A stretch of 64,000 nucleotides of DNA from JADKHC01 sp047600805. Its GTDB lineage: Bacteria; Verrucomicrobiota; Verrucomicrobiia; Opitutales; Opitutaceae. The stretch covers positions 2,108,001-2,172,000 of the forward strand of contig JASGKG010000001.1 of the NCBI GenBank assembly GCA_047600805.1, written 5' to 3'. Position 1 is the first letter of the stretch, and each line of letters begins with the position of its first letter. Of this stretch, positions 1-9,627 are shown one piece after another. The notes beneath the pieces were generated by a model that was not told the DNA's origin, did not search any database, and was given only the letters and a program-made list of their open reading frames with translations. The position numbers and the translations under genes were made by a program.

Positions 1-1
1 A

Positions 2-814
2 TTGTCGCTGCTCGACTCCGACGGTCGCGAAATCGTAGCAGAGTTCGGCCCGCATGTGGGCCACAACCCCACCATCAACGACATCGGCAAAGGTCGTGAA
101 CGCGAGCCGATGATCTGGCGCGGGAGTTTATTAAGCGATGCGAAGGAAGTAACGACCGATGCGCGCACCACGGCCGACGGCGTTGAAATCACCGTGCGCG
201 GCACCTACGCGCGCCCCGGTGTGCCCGAGCAATCAGTGAGGGGCGCCTACAAGCTATTCGTTTCAGCGGGCGGAGCGATCAAGGTCAGTTATCGTTATAC
301 GCCGAACCAAGCGACTGGTGAAATGTTGGAGGCTGGCTTTGCGCTCTCATTGCCCAAAACGTACTCGGAGTTTCGCTGGCTCGGCGAAGGACCTTATGCC
401 GGATACCCCGGAAAAGATCGTCTCAACGAATACGGCACTTTCCACCTGCACCGGGACGATCTCTATTTCCCGGGCAACCGTCGCAGCGTGGAATTCGCTT
501 CGATCGCGAATCCCGACGGCGTCGGCGTTCTGCTGAGCGGCGATCGCCTCACTGTAGACGTCGAAAACAAAGGCGAGACGACGGTGTTTTCGCACGTGGC
601 CCTTGTTCCCGGAGAGAAAAACACCAGCGACGGCAAAGGCGACAACGTCGAGATCTCTTCGCGACTCAACGCCGCAGCAATCAAAGAAATCGCCGGCGAA
701 TTCACCCTGCTTCCACTCGACGCGATCTGGCCTAGGCCATTAATGGCTTGGCTTGGACAACCTTCTGATCGCGTGAAGGTGAACAAGCCCTTCCTCAGCA
801 GTTACGATCGGTAA
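2..814 (+). CDS. GH2 beta-galactosidase, C-terminal part (5' end outside window)
   Basis: The reading frame is open to the left edge, so only the last ~270 residues are visible. The segment FRWLGEGPYAGYPGKDR resembles the 'W.G.GP..Y.DR' signature of the last beta-sandwich domain (small-chain domain) of large GH2 beta-galactosidases such as LacZ and EbgA. That domain shapes the active site but does not carry the catalytic glutamates, so activity cannot be judged here. By family such enzymes remove galactose from beta-galactosides, for example galactan side chains of pectin, which would suit the lyase gene downstream. The acidic residue usual after GP is replaced here. The apparent first codon is an internal TTG, not a start. 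Confidence 0.5.
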   Translation: MSLLDSDGREIVAEFGPHVGHNPTINDIGKGREREPMIWRGSLLSDAKEVTTDARTTADGVEITVRGTYARPGVPEQSVRGAYKLFVSAGGAIKVSYRYTPNQATGEMLEAGFALSLPKTYSEFRWLGEGPYAGYPGKDRLNEYGTFHLHRDDLYFPGNRRSVEFASIANPDGVGVLLSGDRLTVDVENKGETTVFSHVALVPGEKNTSDGKGDNVEISSRLNAAAIKEIAGEFTLLPLDAIWPRPLMAWLGQPSDRVKVNKPFLSSYDR

Positions 815-1203
815 AGCGTTCACTCGTTTTCCGTGCTGAACGACGGGCGAGTTTTTCAAGTCGCCTGTCTCCGTTTGTAGGCAAGATCGCCGTCGACGCG
901 GAGAGCGCGGCACCTCCAGAAGTCACCTTCGCTGAAGGTCCAACAACGTCGTTTTCGAGTTCTTACTGTGTGACCCTTCTGCGATTTGTCTGACGGATTT
1001 CCTGTGCGATATTCGCGGGCAAAAGTCGCACGGGTAGACGCATCACGCGCCCGTGCCGCTGGAGCGACTTTCTACCTCACCCCGTGACTACCCCTCTTCC
1101 GTCTTGCTGTCGCGCAGGCTGCGCTTTCGCGCATGCGAACCACGGTGGCACCGCGCGCACTGCCGAACTGCGCGAATCGTACAGTTTTAGAAGCGTTTTC
1201 CCC
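815..1203. other. Intergenic region before the PL4 lyase gene
   Basis: 389 bases without a convincing gene. The frame of the downstream gene is open from 1084, but that part encodes no recognisable sequence and sits before a good signal peptide, so it is left out of the gene. The only structure seen is the stem-loop at 1022-1071. No clear terminator for the upstream gene was found. Confidence 0.5.
1022..1071 (+). promoter_or_regulatory. Bulged stem-loop upstream of the PL4 gene
   Basis: The left arm at 1022-1034 (aaagtcgcacggg) pairs with cccgtgc at 1050-1056 and then, after a bulge, with gacttt at 1066-1071. This gives 6+7 base pairs around a ~15-base loop, about 130 bases before the chosen ATG. 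It could be 5' leader structure or an operator. No match to a known riboswitch was recognised. Confidence 0.35.
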
Positions 1204-4200
1204 ATGCATCACACCACCACCTGCCCAACCATCAAGAGCGCCGTGAGAGTCTGCAGCGCCTTCGCGCTGTTCGCTCTGGCCGCGTTCCTTCCCGCCAAAG
1301 CGCTCGGGGCTTTCGGGTTAACCGACAATAGCACCACTTACGGCGTCGACACCGGCGCCGGACTGGTTTTCCAAGTCAACAAAGCGAGCGGCGACATCAC
1401 GTCGATCGTCTACAACGGCGTGGAGTATCGCTCGACGACCGGACGATTTTCCCAAATCGCCTCCGGCTTAGGATCGTCCGGCACCACGGTCACCGCTGAC
1501 ACCGACAGCGCGAGCTTTGTCAAAATAACGATCCAGACGAGCCCGACAAACGGCGTAGTCTCAGGCTTGACGCAGTACCTCGCCGTGCGCAACGGCGAGA
1601 ATACGATCTACATGGCAACATATACCACGGCGGAGCCCGGCGTCGGCGAACTTCGTTGGATCACGCGACTCAATTACGCGCTCATTCCAAACGGCCCCGC
1701 GCCGTCGGATCTCAATGGTAACACCGGCGCTATTGAGAGCTCCGACGTCTTCGGAATGGCGGACGGCACCACGCGCTCAAAATACTTCGGCGACAACGTT
1801 ACCCACGGAAAAGATCGCGCGATGGATCTCACCTATATGGGCGCAACCGGGCCGGGGATCGGTTGCTGGATGGTTTACGGAAACCGTGAGAGCAGTTCGG
1901 GCGGCCCGTTCTTCCGCGATATCCAGAACCAAGCCGGAACCGACCAGGAAATCTATAACTACATGAATTCCGGGCACAATCAGACCGAACCCACTCGTGT
2001 CGACAATGTGCTGCACGGACCTTACGCGCTCGTGTTCACGAACGGGGCGCCACCGACGCTGCCAATGGACTTTTCCTGGATGGGTAGTCTCGGTCTGACG
2101 GGCTGGGTGCCGGCTTCCGGACGCGGCAGCGTAAGCGGAACCGCCTCCGGCATTCCCACCGGTTTTCAAGGTGTCGTCGGCTTCGCCAACGCCACAGCCC
2201 AATACTGGGCGATAATCGATAGTTCGGGCAACTACACCTGCCCAAGCATGAAGCCGGGCACCTACGAGGCCACGCTTTATAAAGGTGAACTCGAGGTCGC
2301 CACCGACATGGTCACCATCACAGCGGGCGCCAACACCACGCTCAATCTAACGTCAGCCGAAACGGTACCTTCCACGATCTTCCGTATCGGTGAATGGGAT
2401 GGCACGCCCGCGGGGCTGCTCAACGGCGACAAGATTGTGCAGATGCACCCATCAGATGTTCGCCTGAGCCCGTGGGGCCCAAAAACCTTCACGATCGGCG
2501 TCGACCATCCCTCGACGTTTCCCGCCATCCAATTCCGCGGCGCAAACAGCCCAACCACAATCAAATTTAATCTCGCGCCGAACCAGCTCGTAGATCTTAC
2601 GCTGCGCATCGGCATCACCTGCGCTTACAACAGCGGCCGTCCGCAAATTACCGTCAACAGTTTCACGTCGGCCGCTCCCGCCGCATCGTCTCAACCCAGT
2701 TCGCGCAGCTTCACGATTGGAACGTATCGCGGCAACAACGCGCTCTACACTTATACGATTCCCGCCAGCGCCCTCGTAGTCGGCACGAATACCCTCAGCA
2801 TCAATCCAATCAGCGGCTCAAGTGACCTTGGCAGTTGGTTGAGCGCCAGCTGGGTCTACGATGCCGTCGAACTCGCCGGTCCGATCGCAACACCGACAAT
2901 TACGTATGCAGGTTCGTCTCCGCTTGTAATCAGTGGCACAGCCGAGCCGGGACGAAATATCGCCGTGCGGCTCGACAGTTCCACGACCATCGGCAACACC
3001 GTGGTTTTGCCCAACGGCACTTGGTCGATCAGCTACGGTTCGGCTCTGCCTGCCGGCAGCCACACATTCACGGCGATCGCCAGCGATAACAACGGTCACA
3101 CCAGCCCAGCTTCAGCCGGTTACAACTTCAGCGTGGGCGTGGCTCAGCCCACGATTACCGCTGCGATCGGCGACACGGGCACTTACAGCAACGGAGCGAG
3201 CACGTCAGATCGCGTCTTCCAGTTCACGGGCACTGCCGGAGCAGGCGACACGGTCACCATCACACGCGTCGGCGTGGGCGTGATCGGATCGACGACTGCC
3301 AACGGCAGCGGGAACTGGACCTTCGATTACTCAAGCGTTTCGCTACCCGACGGGACGAGCACCTTTTATGCAACCGCCTCGAATGGTTCGGGTACTGGTC
3401 TCTCGTCAGCCATTTTCTCGCTGAATCTTTCCGGACAGCCACGAATCTCCATTACGCGGCAGACGCCGGCGTTCGCCACCATCCCGAACAACATCGGAAA
3501 CGTGGTATTCCGTGTGACGTTCAACCATCCCGTCAGCGGCGTGACCGCGACTGCTTTCGATCTCGCTGGCAGCGGCACCGCTGCAGGGAGCGTCGCGAGC
3601 GTCTCGGCGGCAGCAGGTTCCGTTTTCGATGTTTCCGTGAACAATCTGAGTGGCGGGGGCGATCTGCGTCTCGTGCTCAAGCCGGCCAATGGCATCGTGG
3701 ACAGCGGCGGCAATCCAGAATCCGGATACAGCGCGGGAGAAGCCTATACGCTGGTTATAGCGACTGTCGGAAGTGGAACGTGGATTCAATCCGTCAGCGA
3801 CGGCTATTGGAGTTACGCTCTCAACTGGCAAGGCGCGGTCGTGGCCGACGGCGCGACAGCGAATGCGAACTTTGCCACGCTCAACCCAAGTTCTGACATC
3901 ATCGTGCATCTCGACTCCGCGCGCACTCTCGCAGGCGCCACGTTCGGAGATACTGACCCAACAACGCCGGGAAGCTGGATAATCGATAACGCAGGCAACA
4001 CGAGTAACACGCTCACCCTAACCGGTGCGTCGCCGACGATCACGGTGAACGCGCTCGGCACAGGAGCAAAAACCACCATCAGCGCTGCCCTCGCCGGCAC
4101 TGCAGGTCTTACCAAGGCCGGTGCAGGCGCGCTGGTATTGTCCGGCGCAAATTCGCTCACCGGTCCGCTCAACGTGAACGGCGGCGCGTTGCAAATCGCT

Positions 4201-6852
4201 CCCGGCGGTTCGCTCAACCTCGGTAACAACCCCGTGAATACAGGCCTTAACACAAGCCTCAACGTGTCCGGCGGCTCGTTTTCCACAGCGGGGCTGGTCA
4301 GCGCGTCGTCGAGTTCGGTCGTCGTCGACGGCGGCGTAGCCACCATTGGAAGCTTCCGCACGAATTCCGATTTCGGTGCTGCCCTTCGCGTCAGCAGCGG
4401 CACGCTCACCATCGGCGACGTGAACGTACGCCGCAATAGCGGTGCGGCGGCCGATTTTGGTTCGGGCTTCGTCGTGTCCGGCACGGGTGTCGTAAACGCC
4501 ACAACCATCGGTCTTGGCACACAAAACTCTACCGGCGCGATGTCGATCGAGGGCAACGGATCCGTGACGGTTTCAGGTCCAGTCACTATCGCCAATCAAG
4601 CGACCGGAGGTCGCGGCGGCGCGATGCGTGTGACCAACAACGGCATCTTCACTTCAACCGACACGGCTCTCGGAGTCCTTCTCTGCCGCAACAACGGCAC
4701 CAACACCAACAACGTCGGCAGCGCCACGTTTACGGGCGGCATCAGCACCGTGGAAAAGTTCACGTTGGGATACGATTTGAGCGTTACGGCTGGTTCGGCT
4801 ACATTGACGCTCAACGGCGGCGCGCTCTACATCGGCAGCGGAGGAATCGTGAAAAACGGCGCCGCCACGCTCACCACCGCGCTGAATTTCGGCAGCGGCA
4901 TCCTCGGGGCCAAAGCCGAGTGGGCCACGGCGGTGAACGTCACCCTGCCAACCAACGGCAATGTCACAATCAAAGCAGCCAACGCGAGCGACGCGCCGTT
5001 CAACATTTCGCTGAACGGCGTCGTGAGCGGCGCGGGTGGCTTCACAAAAACCGGTGCAGGCACACTCACGCTCGATGGCGGAGCGACGCACACTTACACG
5101 GGAACGACGACCGTTAACGAAGGTACGCTCCGCGTGACCAGCACGTTGGCCGCCGCTACAAACGGCGTCGTCGTAAACAACACAGGTTCGCTCAGCGGCA
5201 CCGGCACGATCAACCGGCCCGTCGTGCTCAATGAGGGCGGCGCTATTTGGCCCGCGGGATACGGCACGCTCGGCACGCTGACGGGCACACAACTCACATG
5301 GAACGGCGGAGGCGCATTGGCCCTCGATCTAGCGGCAAACGGAACGTCGGACCTGCTCGCTCTTACCTCGCTGAACAAAGGCGCCGGCTCGGCCTGGCAA
5401 CTGGCTTTGCACGCTACCGAACCACTCGCTCACGGCAATAGCTATACCGTTGCAACGTTTGGCTCGACGACCTTTACGTCGGGCGACTTCACCGTGACGG
5501 GACTTCCTGACGGATTTGCGGGCGCAGCTTCCGTCGAAGGGACAACCCTTCGTGTTTCGATCATCGCTCGTCCGGTGATCACCAGTGCCATCACCGCCAG
5601 CGGCACGTTCGGCGATGCGTTTACCTACGCCATCACAGCTGACAACGCACCGACGAGCTTCAGCGCAACGGGACTTCCAAGCGGGCTCACGCTCGACGCG
5701 AACACCGGCGTGATTTCCGGAACCCTCGGAGCCGCGGGAACATTTAACATTGCGCTTGGAGCAACCAATCTCGCAGGCACGGGCGCTGCGACGCTCACGC
5801 TCACGGTTGCGCCGCTGCCCGTAACCATCAGTTTCGGCAACGGCTCGGGCGGCAACCCACTACGACTGACTTACGACGGCACGCCCAAAACACCGCTCGC
5901 CACAACGAATCCTCCCGGTATACCCGTGACGTTCACGTATAACGGCAGCGCCACACCGCCCACCCTGCCCGGCACCTATGACGTGGTCGGCACCGTAGCC
6001 GATCCAAATTACACCGGCAACATCGAGGGCAAGCTGGTTATCTCGATCACAGCGCTTGTTCGTCACGCTCCGCTGCTCGACGGCGACCTCGACGGCTCGC
6101 TGCAGATGCTCAACGGCGAATTCGTGGCGCTCAACAGCCGCGGCTACATCGCTGGCGATCTCCTCGTGCCCGGCACACCGTCATTGCGCATCAACGGCAC
6201 GCCGACGTTTGCCGGCATTCAAGACGCCACGGGTTCTGCGACCCCCACGAACTACTCCGTTACGCTCAACAGCGGCGCGGTTCTCCGGCACTTGGTGCGG
6301 CGCGTCGATGCCCTCGCAATGCCTTCCGTCAGTGCACCGGCTTCGCCGGCAGGCACGCGCACGGTACTTCTCTACCGTTCGGGCCAAACGCCGGGTGATT
6401 TCGCGACACTGCGGGACTTGATCCTCACCGGCCCTATCGGTTTCGTCGCAGTTCCACCGGGCACCTACGGCAATCTCACCGCCAACGCCGGCTGCGGCTT
6501 CGTGTTGGGCGTGGCCGGGTCGACCGAACCATCAGTCTACAATCTGCAGAGCTTGATTCTCAACGCGTCCGCTCAGCTCCAAGTTGTCGGTCCCGTTACG
6601 CTCGTGCTCGGCAATGGCACGGCCATCAACTTCGGGTCAACCGTGGGCGATCCAGCGCACCCAGAATGGCTGACGGTGAAGATCGCCAACGGCGGCCTTC
6701 TTCTCAACGCGTCCGCCACGCTGAACGGCTACGTGATCGCGCCAACCGGCACGGTCATCATTAACGCACACAGCGGCATCACCGGCGAAGTCGTTGCAGA
6801 CCGTCTGATCATCAACGGCCAAGGCGTCCTCCAAGAGCCTGCAGTCCCGTAA
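1204..6852 (+). CDS. Secreted PL4 rhamnogalacturonan endolyase fused to passenger-type repeats
   Basis: 1882 residues from the ATG that begins a clear signal peptide (positive start, hydrophobic core, cut near ALGA). Residues ~37-300 are a PL4 catalytic domain: SKYF (Lys193) and SGHNQTE (His258), then HGPYALVFTNG, match the catalytic Lys/His region of rhamnogalacturonan lyases that cleave Rha-GalA bonds by beta-elimination. A short fn3-like segment and a carbohydrate-binding-like domain (~390-560) complete the PL4 core. Next come bacterial Ig-like domains (~562-850), a long Gly/Thr/Ser/Asn-rich beta-helix region with two clear PATR motifs (TKAGAGALVLSG, TKTGAGTLTLDGG), a putative-Ig domain (~1458-1535), an MBG-type domain (~1538-1615) and an unassigned beta-rich C-terminal domain. 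No autotransporter barrel or PEP-CTERM tail ends the protein, so its outer-surface attachment is unexplained. Confidence is high for the PL4 part. Confidence 0.85.
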   Translation: MHHTTTCPTIKSAVRVCSAFALFALAAFLPAKALGAFGLTDNSTTYGVDTGAGLVFQVNKASGDITSIVYNGVEYRSTTGRFSQIASGLGSSGTTVTADTDSASFVKITIQTSPTNGVVSGLTQYLAVRNGENTIYMATYTTAEPGVGELRWITRLNYALIPNGPAPSDLNGNTGAIESSDVFGMADGTTRSKYFGDNVTHGKDRAMDLTYMGATGPGIGCWMVYGNRESSSGGPFFRDIQNQAGTDQEIYNYMNSGHNQTEPTRVDNVLHGPYALVFTNGAPPTLPMDFSWMGSLGLTGWVPASGRGSVSGTASGIPTGFQGVVGFANATAQYWAIIDSSGNYTCPSMKPGTYEATLYKGELEVATDMVTITAGANTTLNLTSAETVPSTIFRIGEWDGTPAGLLNGDKIVQMHPSDVRLSPWGPKTFTIGVDHPSTFPAIQFRGANSPTTIKFNLAPNQLVDLTLRIGITCAYNSGRPQITVNSFTSAAPAASSQPSSRSFTIGTYRGNNALYTYTIPASALVVGTNTLSINPISGSSDLGSWLSASWVYDAVELAGPIATPTITYAGSSPLVISGTAEPGRNIAVRLDSSTTIGNTVVLPNGTWSISYGSALPAGSHTFTAIASDNNGHTSPASAGYNFSVGVAQPTITAAIGDTGTYSNGASTSDRVFQFTGTAGAGDTVTITRVGVGVIGSTTANGSGNWTFDYSSVSLPDGTSTFYATASNGSGTGLSSAIFSLNLSGQPRISITRQTPAFATIPNNIGNVVFRVTFNHPVSGVTATAFDLAGSGTAAGSVASVSAAAGSVFDVSVNNLSGGGDLRLVLKPANGIVDSGGNPESGYSAGEAYTLVIATVGSGTWIQSVSDGYWSYALNWQGAVVADGATANANFATLNPSSDIIVHLDSARTLAGATFGDTDPTTPGSWIIDNAGNTSNTLTLTGASPTITVNALGTGAKTTISAALAGTAGLTKAGAGALVLSGANSLTGPLNVNGGALQIAPGGSLNLGNNPVNTGLNTSLNVSGGSFSTAGLVSASSSSVVVDGGVATIGSFRTNSDFGAALRVSSGTLTIGDVNVRRNSGAAADFGSGFVVSGTGVVNATTIGLGTQNSTGAMSIEGNGSVTVSGPVTIANQATGGRGGAMRVTNNGIFTSTDTALGVLLCRNNGTNTNNVGSATFTGGISTVEKFTLGYDLSVTAGSATLTLNGGALYIGSGGIVKNGAATLTTALNFGSGILGAKAEWATAVNVTLPTNGNVTIKAANASDAPFNISLNGVVSGAGGFTKTGAGTLTLDGGATHTYTGTTTVNEGTLRVTSTLAAATNGVVVNNTGSLSGTGTINRPVVLNEGGAIWPAGYGTLGTLTGTQLTWNGGGALALDLAANGTSDLLALTSLNKGAGSAWQLALHATEPLAHGNSYTVATFGSTTFTSGDFTVTGLPDGFAGAASVEGTTLRVSIIARPVITSAITASGTFGDAFTYAITADNAPTSFSATGLPSGLTLDANTGVISGTLGAAGTFNIALGATNLAGTGAATLTLTVAPLPVTISFGNGSGGNPLRLTYDGTPKTPLATTNPPGIPVTFTYNGSATPPTLPGTYDVVGTVADPNYTGNIEGKLVISITALVRHAPLLDGDLDGSLQMLNGEFVALNSRGYIAGDLLVPGTPSLRINGTPTFAGIQDATGSATPTNYSVTLNSGAVLRHLVRRVDALAMPSVSAPASPAGTRTVLLYRSGQTPGDFATLRDLILTGPIGFVAVPPGTYGNLTANAGCGFVLGVAGSTEPSVYNLQSLILNASAQLQVVGPVTLVLGNGTAINFGSTVGDPAHPEWLTVKIANGGLLLNASATLNGYVIAPTGTVIINAHSGITGEVVADRLIINGQGVLQEPAVP

Positions 6853-6884
6853 CGCTCTCGCATTCCTCACACTTCGTCCTTCCG

Positions 6885-6915
6885 AGCCCGCAGCCGATAA
6901 AGCTGCGGGCTTTTT
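6885..6915 (+). terminator. Rho-independent terminator of the PL4 gene
   Basis: A perfect 10-bp stem (agcccgcagc at 6885-6894, gctgcgggct at 6902-6911) with a 7-base loop is followed by a T run, 33 bases after the lyase stop codon. Confidence 0.85.
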
Positions 6916-7007
6916 CATACGTCACCGCAACCACCCTGCGAAACTCTCCGTGACCGAGATCGGAAATTCACCTCGCAACGGACCATCACTGAACCGGTCC
7001 GTTGAAT

Positions 7008-7838
7008 ATGCACGAACAGATTCCACTTTCATCCTCAGCGCTCGCGATCGACAAAAACGACGACGAGCCCGTTCACGAAATCGCACCCGAGCTCGCCTAC
7101 CGCCGCTTAGCCATCGTCAACGTTGTTTACTACGGTCGCCCAGGCGCAGGTGATCGCGATTGGGTGCTGATCGACACGGGCATCCCGGGCACCGAGCATC
7201 TGATCGTCGATGGCGCTTACAAACGGTTCGGCTCAAAGGCGCGTCCGGCAGCCATCGTGATGACGCATGGCCATTTCGATCACGTCGGCAACCTCAAGGA
7301 TCTGGCCGAAAAATGGGAAGCGCCGATCTACGCGCATCCCTTGGAGATGCCTTACCTCAACGGCTCACAATCGTATCCGCCACCCGAACCTTCTGTCGGC
7401 GGACTAATGGCGCGGCTTTCGCCGTTGTTTCCCCGCGGACCGATTGACGTCACCCAATGGCTGCGTCCGTTACCCGTCGATGGCTCGCTGCCGTACATGG
7501 AAGGCTGGCATTGGTTACATACTCCCGGACATGCCCCCGGGCATATCTCACTTTGGAACGAAGAAGAGCGTGCGCTGATCGTAGGCGACGCCTTCATCAC
7601 CACGCGGCAAGAGTCAGCGTACGCCGTCGCCACGCAAAAACCCGAAATGCACGGGCCTCCTCAATATTTCACGCCCAATTGGATGGCCGCCGAAGCTTCC
7701 GTGAAACACCTCGCCTGTCTCGAACCCGAACTGGTGATTACCGGCCATGGTTCGGCCATGCGGGGCGAAGAGATGCGCCAAGCGTTGCATCAACTCGCCA
7801 ACAACTTTCAGTCCATCGCCGTTCCGAAGCGCGAATAA
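7008..7838 (+). CDS. Metallo-beta-lactamase-fold hydrolase
   Basis: 276 residues from ATG 7008; a TTG two codons upstream (7002) is an alternative. The metal-binding motifs are complete: THGHFDH, HTPGHAPGH, GDAF and a late TGHGSAM histidine. The family is di-zinc hydrolases of the glyoxalase II/lactonase type, soluble and cytoplasmic (no signal peptide). Substrate cannot be assigned; thioesters, lactones and phosphodiesters are all possible. It lies between the lyase gene and the convergent esterase gene, whose end is only 8 bases away, and is probably transcribed alone. Confidence 0.85.
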   Translation: MHEQIPLSSSALAIDKNDDEPVHEIAPELAYRRLAIVNVVYYGRPGAGDRDWVLIDTGIPGTEHLIVDGAYKRFGSKARPAAIVMTHGHFDHVGNLKDLAEKWEAPIYAHPLEMPYLNGSQSYPPPEPSVGGLMARLSPLFPRGPIDVTQWLRPLPVDGSLPYMEGWHWLHTPGHAPGHISLWNEEERALIVGDAFITTRQESAYAVATQKPEMHGPPQYFTPNWMAAEASVKHLACLEPELVITGHGSAMRGEEMRQALHQLANNFQSIAVPKRE

Positions 7839-7846
7839 GCAGGCGA

Positions 7847-9508
7847 TCAGCGATCCACAAATCCGTTTTTCCGCAACCAGCCCAAAGCGGCTTCGGGCCA
7901 AGCGCGGGCCTCTTTCGTACAGCGCAGGCCGTATCCGTGTCCGCCGCTGGGATAAAGAATGAAATCGTTTCGCACCCCGGCCTCGCTGAGAGCGGTGCGG
8001 TAAATCTTCGTTCCCGCGACAAAGTTTTTGTCGTCTTCCGCCTGAAGTAGCAGCGTGGGCGGAACGTTCGCTTTCAACTTCAGCTCAGCCGCGACTTGGC
8101 CGTCTTTTCCGAGGTAAGCCGGATAAACAAGGACCGCAAAATCGGGGCGGCAGCTTTGCTGATCGATGTCGTCGATGGGCGAATACGCGCGTTCGTCGAA
8201 GGCCGTGCTTGCCCGCGCTGAAAGATGTCCGCCCGCGGAAAACCCCATCACGCCCAGCCGTTTTGGATCAACGTTCCACTCAGCCGCACGGGTGCGCGCG
8301 AGGCTCAGAGCGCGTTGAATATCCTGCATTGCCCCAGCACGATTGTTCGGCACCCGGTATTTCAGCACCACTGCAGTCATTCCAATCGAATTAAGCCAAG
8401 CGGCCACTTCCACCCCCTCCTTGTCGTAAACGACGTAGCCGTATCCGCCGCCTGGAGACACGATCATCGCAGGAGCATTTTTCTTCGACGCGGGAAACAC
8501 CGTGGCCGTCGGATGGCTGATATTCGTGATCCGGAGAATATTGTCGCCCTTCGGTGGGCGATCCGCTTCGGCCTCGGTCGCCGGCGAGCCGGGCATTTTT
8601 CCTTCAGGCCAAACAGCGAACACGCCCAAGGCTCCCAACGGCACCACTTTTTCGAGTGAAACGCCTGCTCCGCGAGCACGGCTCTGCTGTTCTTGAATAT
8701 TCTGCAGAGCGCGAGCAAAGCGCATTCCCAATTGTGCCTCCGCCTCGGCCGAGAAATGCAGGCGGTCGCCTTTGTCCGTGAGCCCCGTCGAATCCGCATA
8801 GCCCACTGCGGGAATACTCGCTGCAAGGTTTATGATCGCCGTCCGAACGTCATCTGCGTGCGGATATTTTTCCTTGGAAAGAAATGTCCCGAGTTGCCCC
8901 ACGATGATGGGCAAATCGGGCGCATTCAAATCCTGGCGGAGATCGGCGAACATTTGCTTAAGATGTTCTTCGTGACCTTCGGCGTTCGCTTGTTTCTCAC
9001 TGTCGGTTTCGCCTTGGTGCCACAGCACACCTTTCAAAAGCCCCGCTTGCGCCGCCAATTTTGCACGACTCACCGCGCGTTCGTAGAGATCCGCTCCTTT
9101 CACCCAGCGCTTCAACGACGTACCTCCGACAGCGCACGGCACCAAGCCGATCGTCACGTTCGGATCAAGTTTGAGCATCTCAGACGCAAAAGGAATTCCC
9201 GGCCCCACCCCCGTGCCTCTCACGTGCATAGGCTCCCTTGCAACGAGCCATTTGCCATCGCCATTCAGCGCAAGAATTCGCGGGTTATCCTTCTGCTCCG
9301 CGAGCGTGCGAGTATCGCGACCGACCATGTTCGACTGGCCCATCAGCAGATAAATATGAAAGGAATCTTCGGCTGGGATGTTTACAGCCGACGGGGAAAC
9401 CGTCGTAGCACTGTCTACCGGTTGGGCCGCGCAGCCAAGCAGGGTCGCGACCATCATCGACACGCACGCTTGGGAGACAGAGAAGAGCCGATTGAAAAGG
9501 ATTCGCAT
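7847..9508 (-). CDS. Two-domain carbohydrate esterase lipoprotein (SASA + alpha/beta hydrolase)
   Basis: 553 residues from ATG 9508; an in-frame GTG at 9517 is also possible. The N-terminus is a signal peptide with a lipobox (LLGC, Cys26), so probably a lipoprotein. Residues ~45-270 are a SASA/CE6-like SGNH esterase: LMGQSNMVG carries the nucleophile Ser, WHQGETD the conserved block, DRLHFS the catalytic His region. After a linker, residues ~340-553 are an alpha/beta hydrolase of the acetyl-xylan-esterase/BD-FAE type: oxyanion SPGGGYGYV, nucleophile GFSAGG, acid in LLQAEDD, His in GGHGYG. Both domains look catalytically complete. Such enzymes remove acetyl or feruloyl groups from plant polysaccharides, which fits the neighbouring pectin-acting genes. 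Confidence 0.85.
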   Translation of the reverse strand: MRILFNRLFSVSQACVSMMVATLLGCAAQPVDSATTVSPSAVNIPAEDSFHIYLLMGQSNMVGRDTRTLAEQKDNPRILALNGDGKWLVAREPMHVRGTGVGPGIPFASEMLKLDPNVTIGLVPCAVGGTSLKRWVKGADLYERAVSRAKLAAQAGLLKGVLWHQGETDSEKQANAEGHEEHLKQMFADLRQDLNAPDLPIIVGQLGTFLSKEKYPHADDVRTAIINLAASIPAVGYADSTGLTDKGDRLHFSAEAEAQLGMRFARALQNIQEQQSRARGAGVSLEKVVPLGALGVFAVWPEGKMPGSPATEAEADRPPKGDNILRITNISHPTATVFPASKKNAPAMIVSPGGGYGYVVYDKEGVEVAAWLNSIGMTAVVLKYRVPNNRAGAMQDIQRALSLARTRAAEWNVDPKRLGVMGFSAGGHLSARASTAFDERAYSPIDDIDQQSCRPDFAVLVYPAYLGKDGQVAAELKLKANVPPTLLLQAEDDKNFVAGTKIYRTALSEAGVRNDFILYPSGGHGYGLRCTKEARAWPEAALGWLRKNGFVDR

Positions 9509-9627
9509 TCCTTTCACGTACGAAAACTTCGCCTATCTCGCAAGCTGACCGCGCGCTCCGACGTAATGACAGTCAGAGCGCCAGTCGCACATCACAACGG
9601 CTCGCGCACGCAGCGCCACCGCCTGCG

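Noticed and set aside
1084..1203. N-terminal extension of the PL4 gene
   Set aside because: The first 40 codons of the open frame precede an excellent signal peptide and look non-coding.
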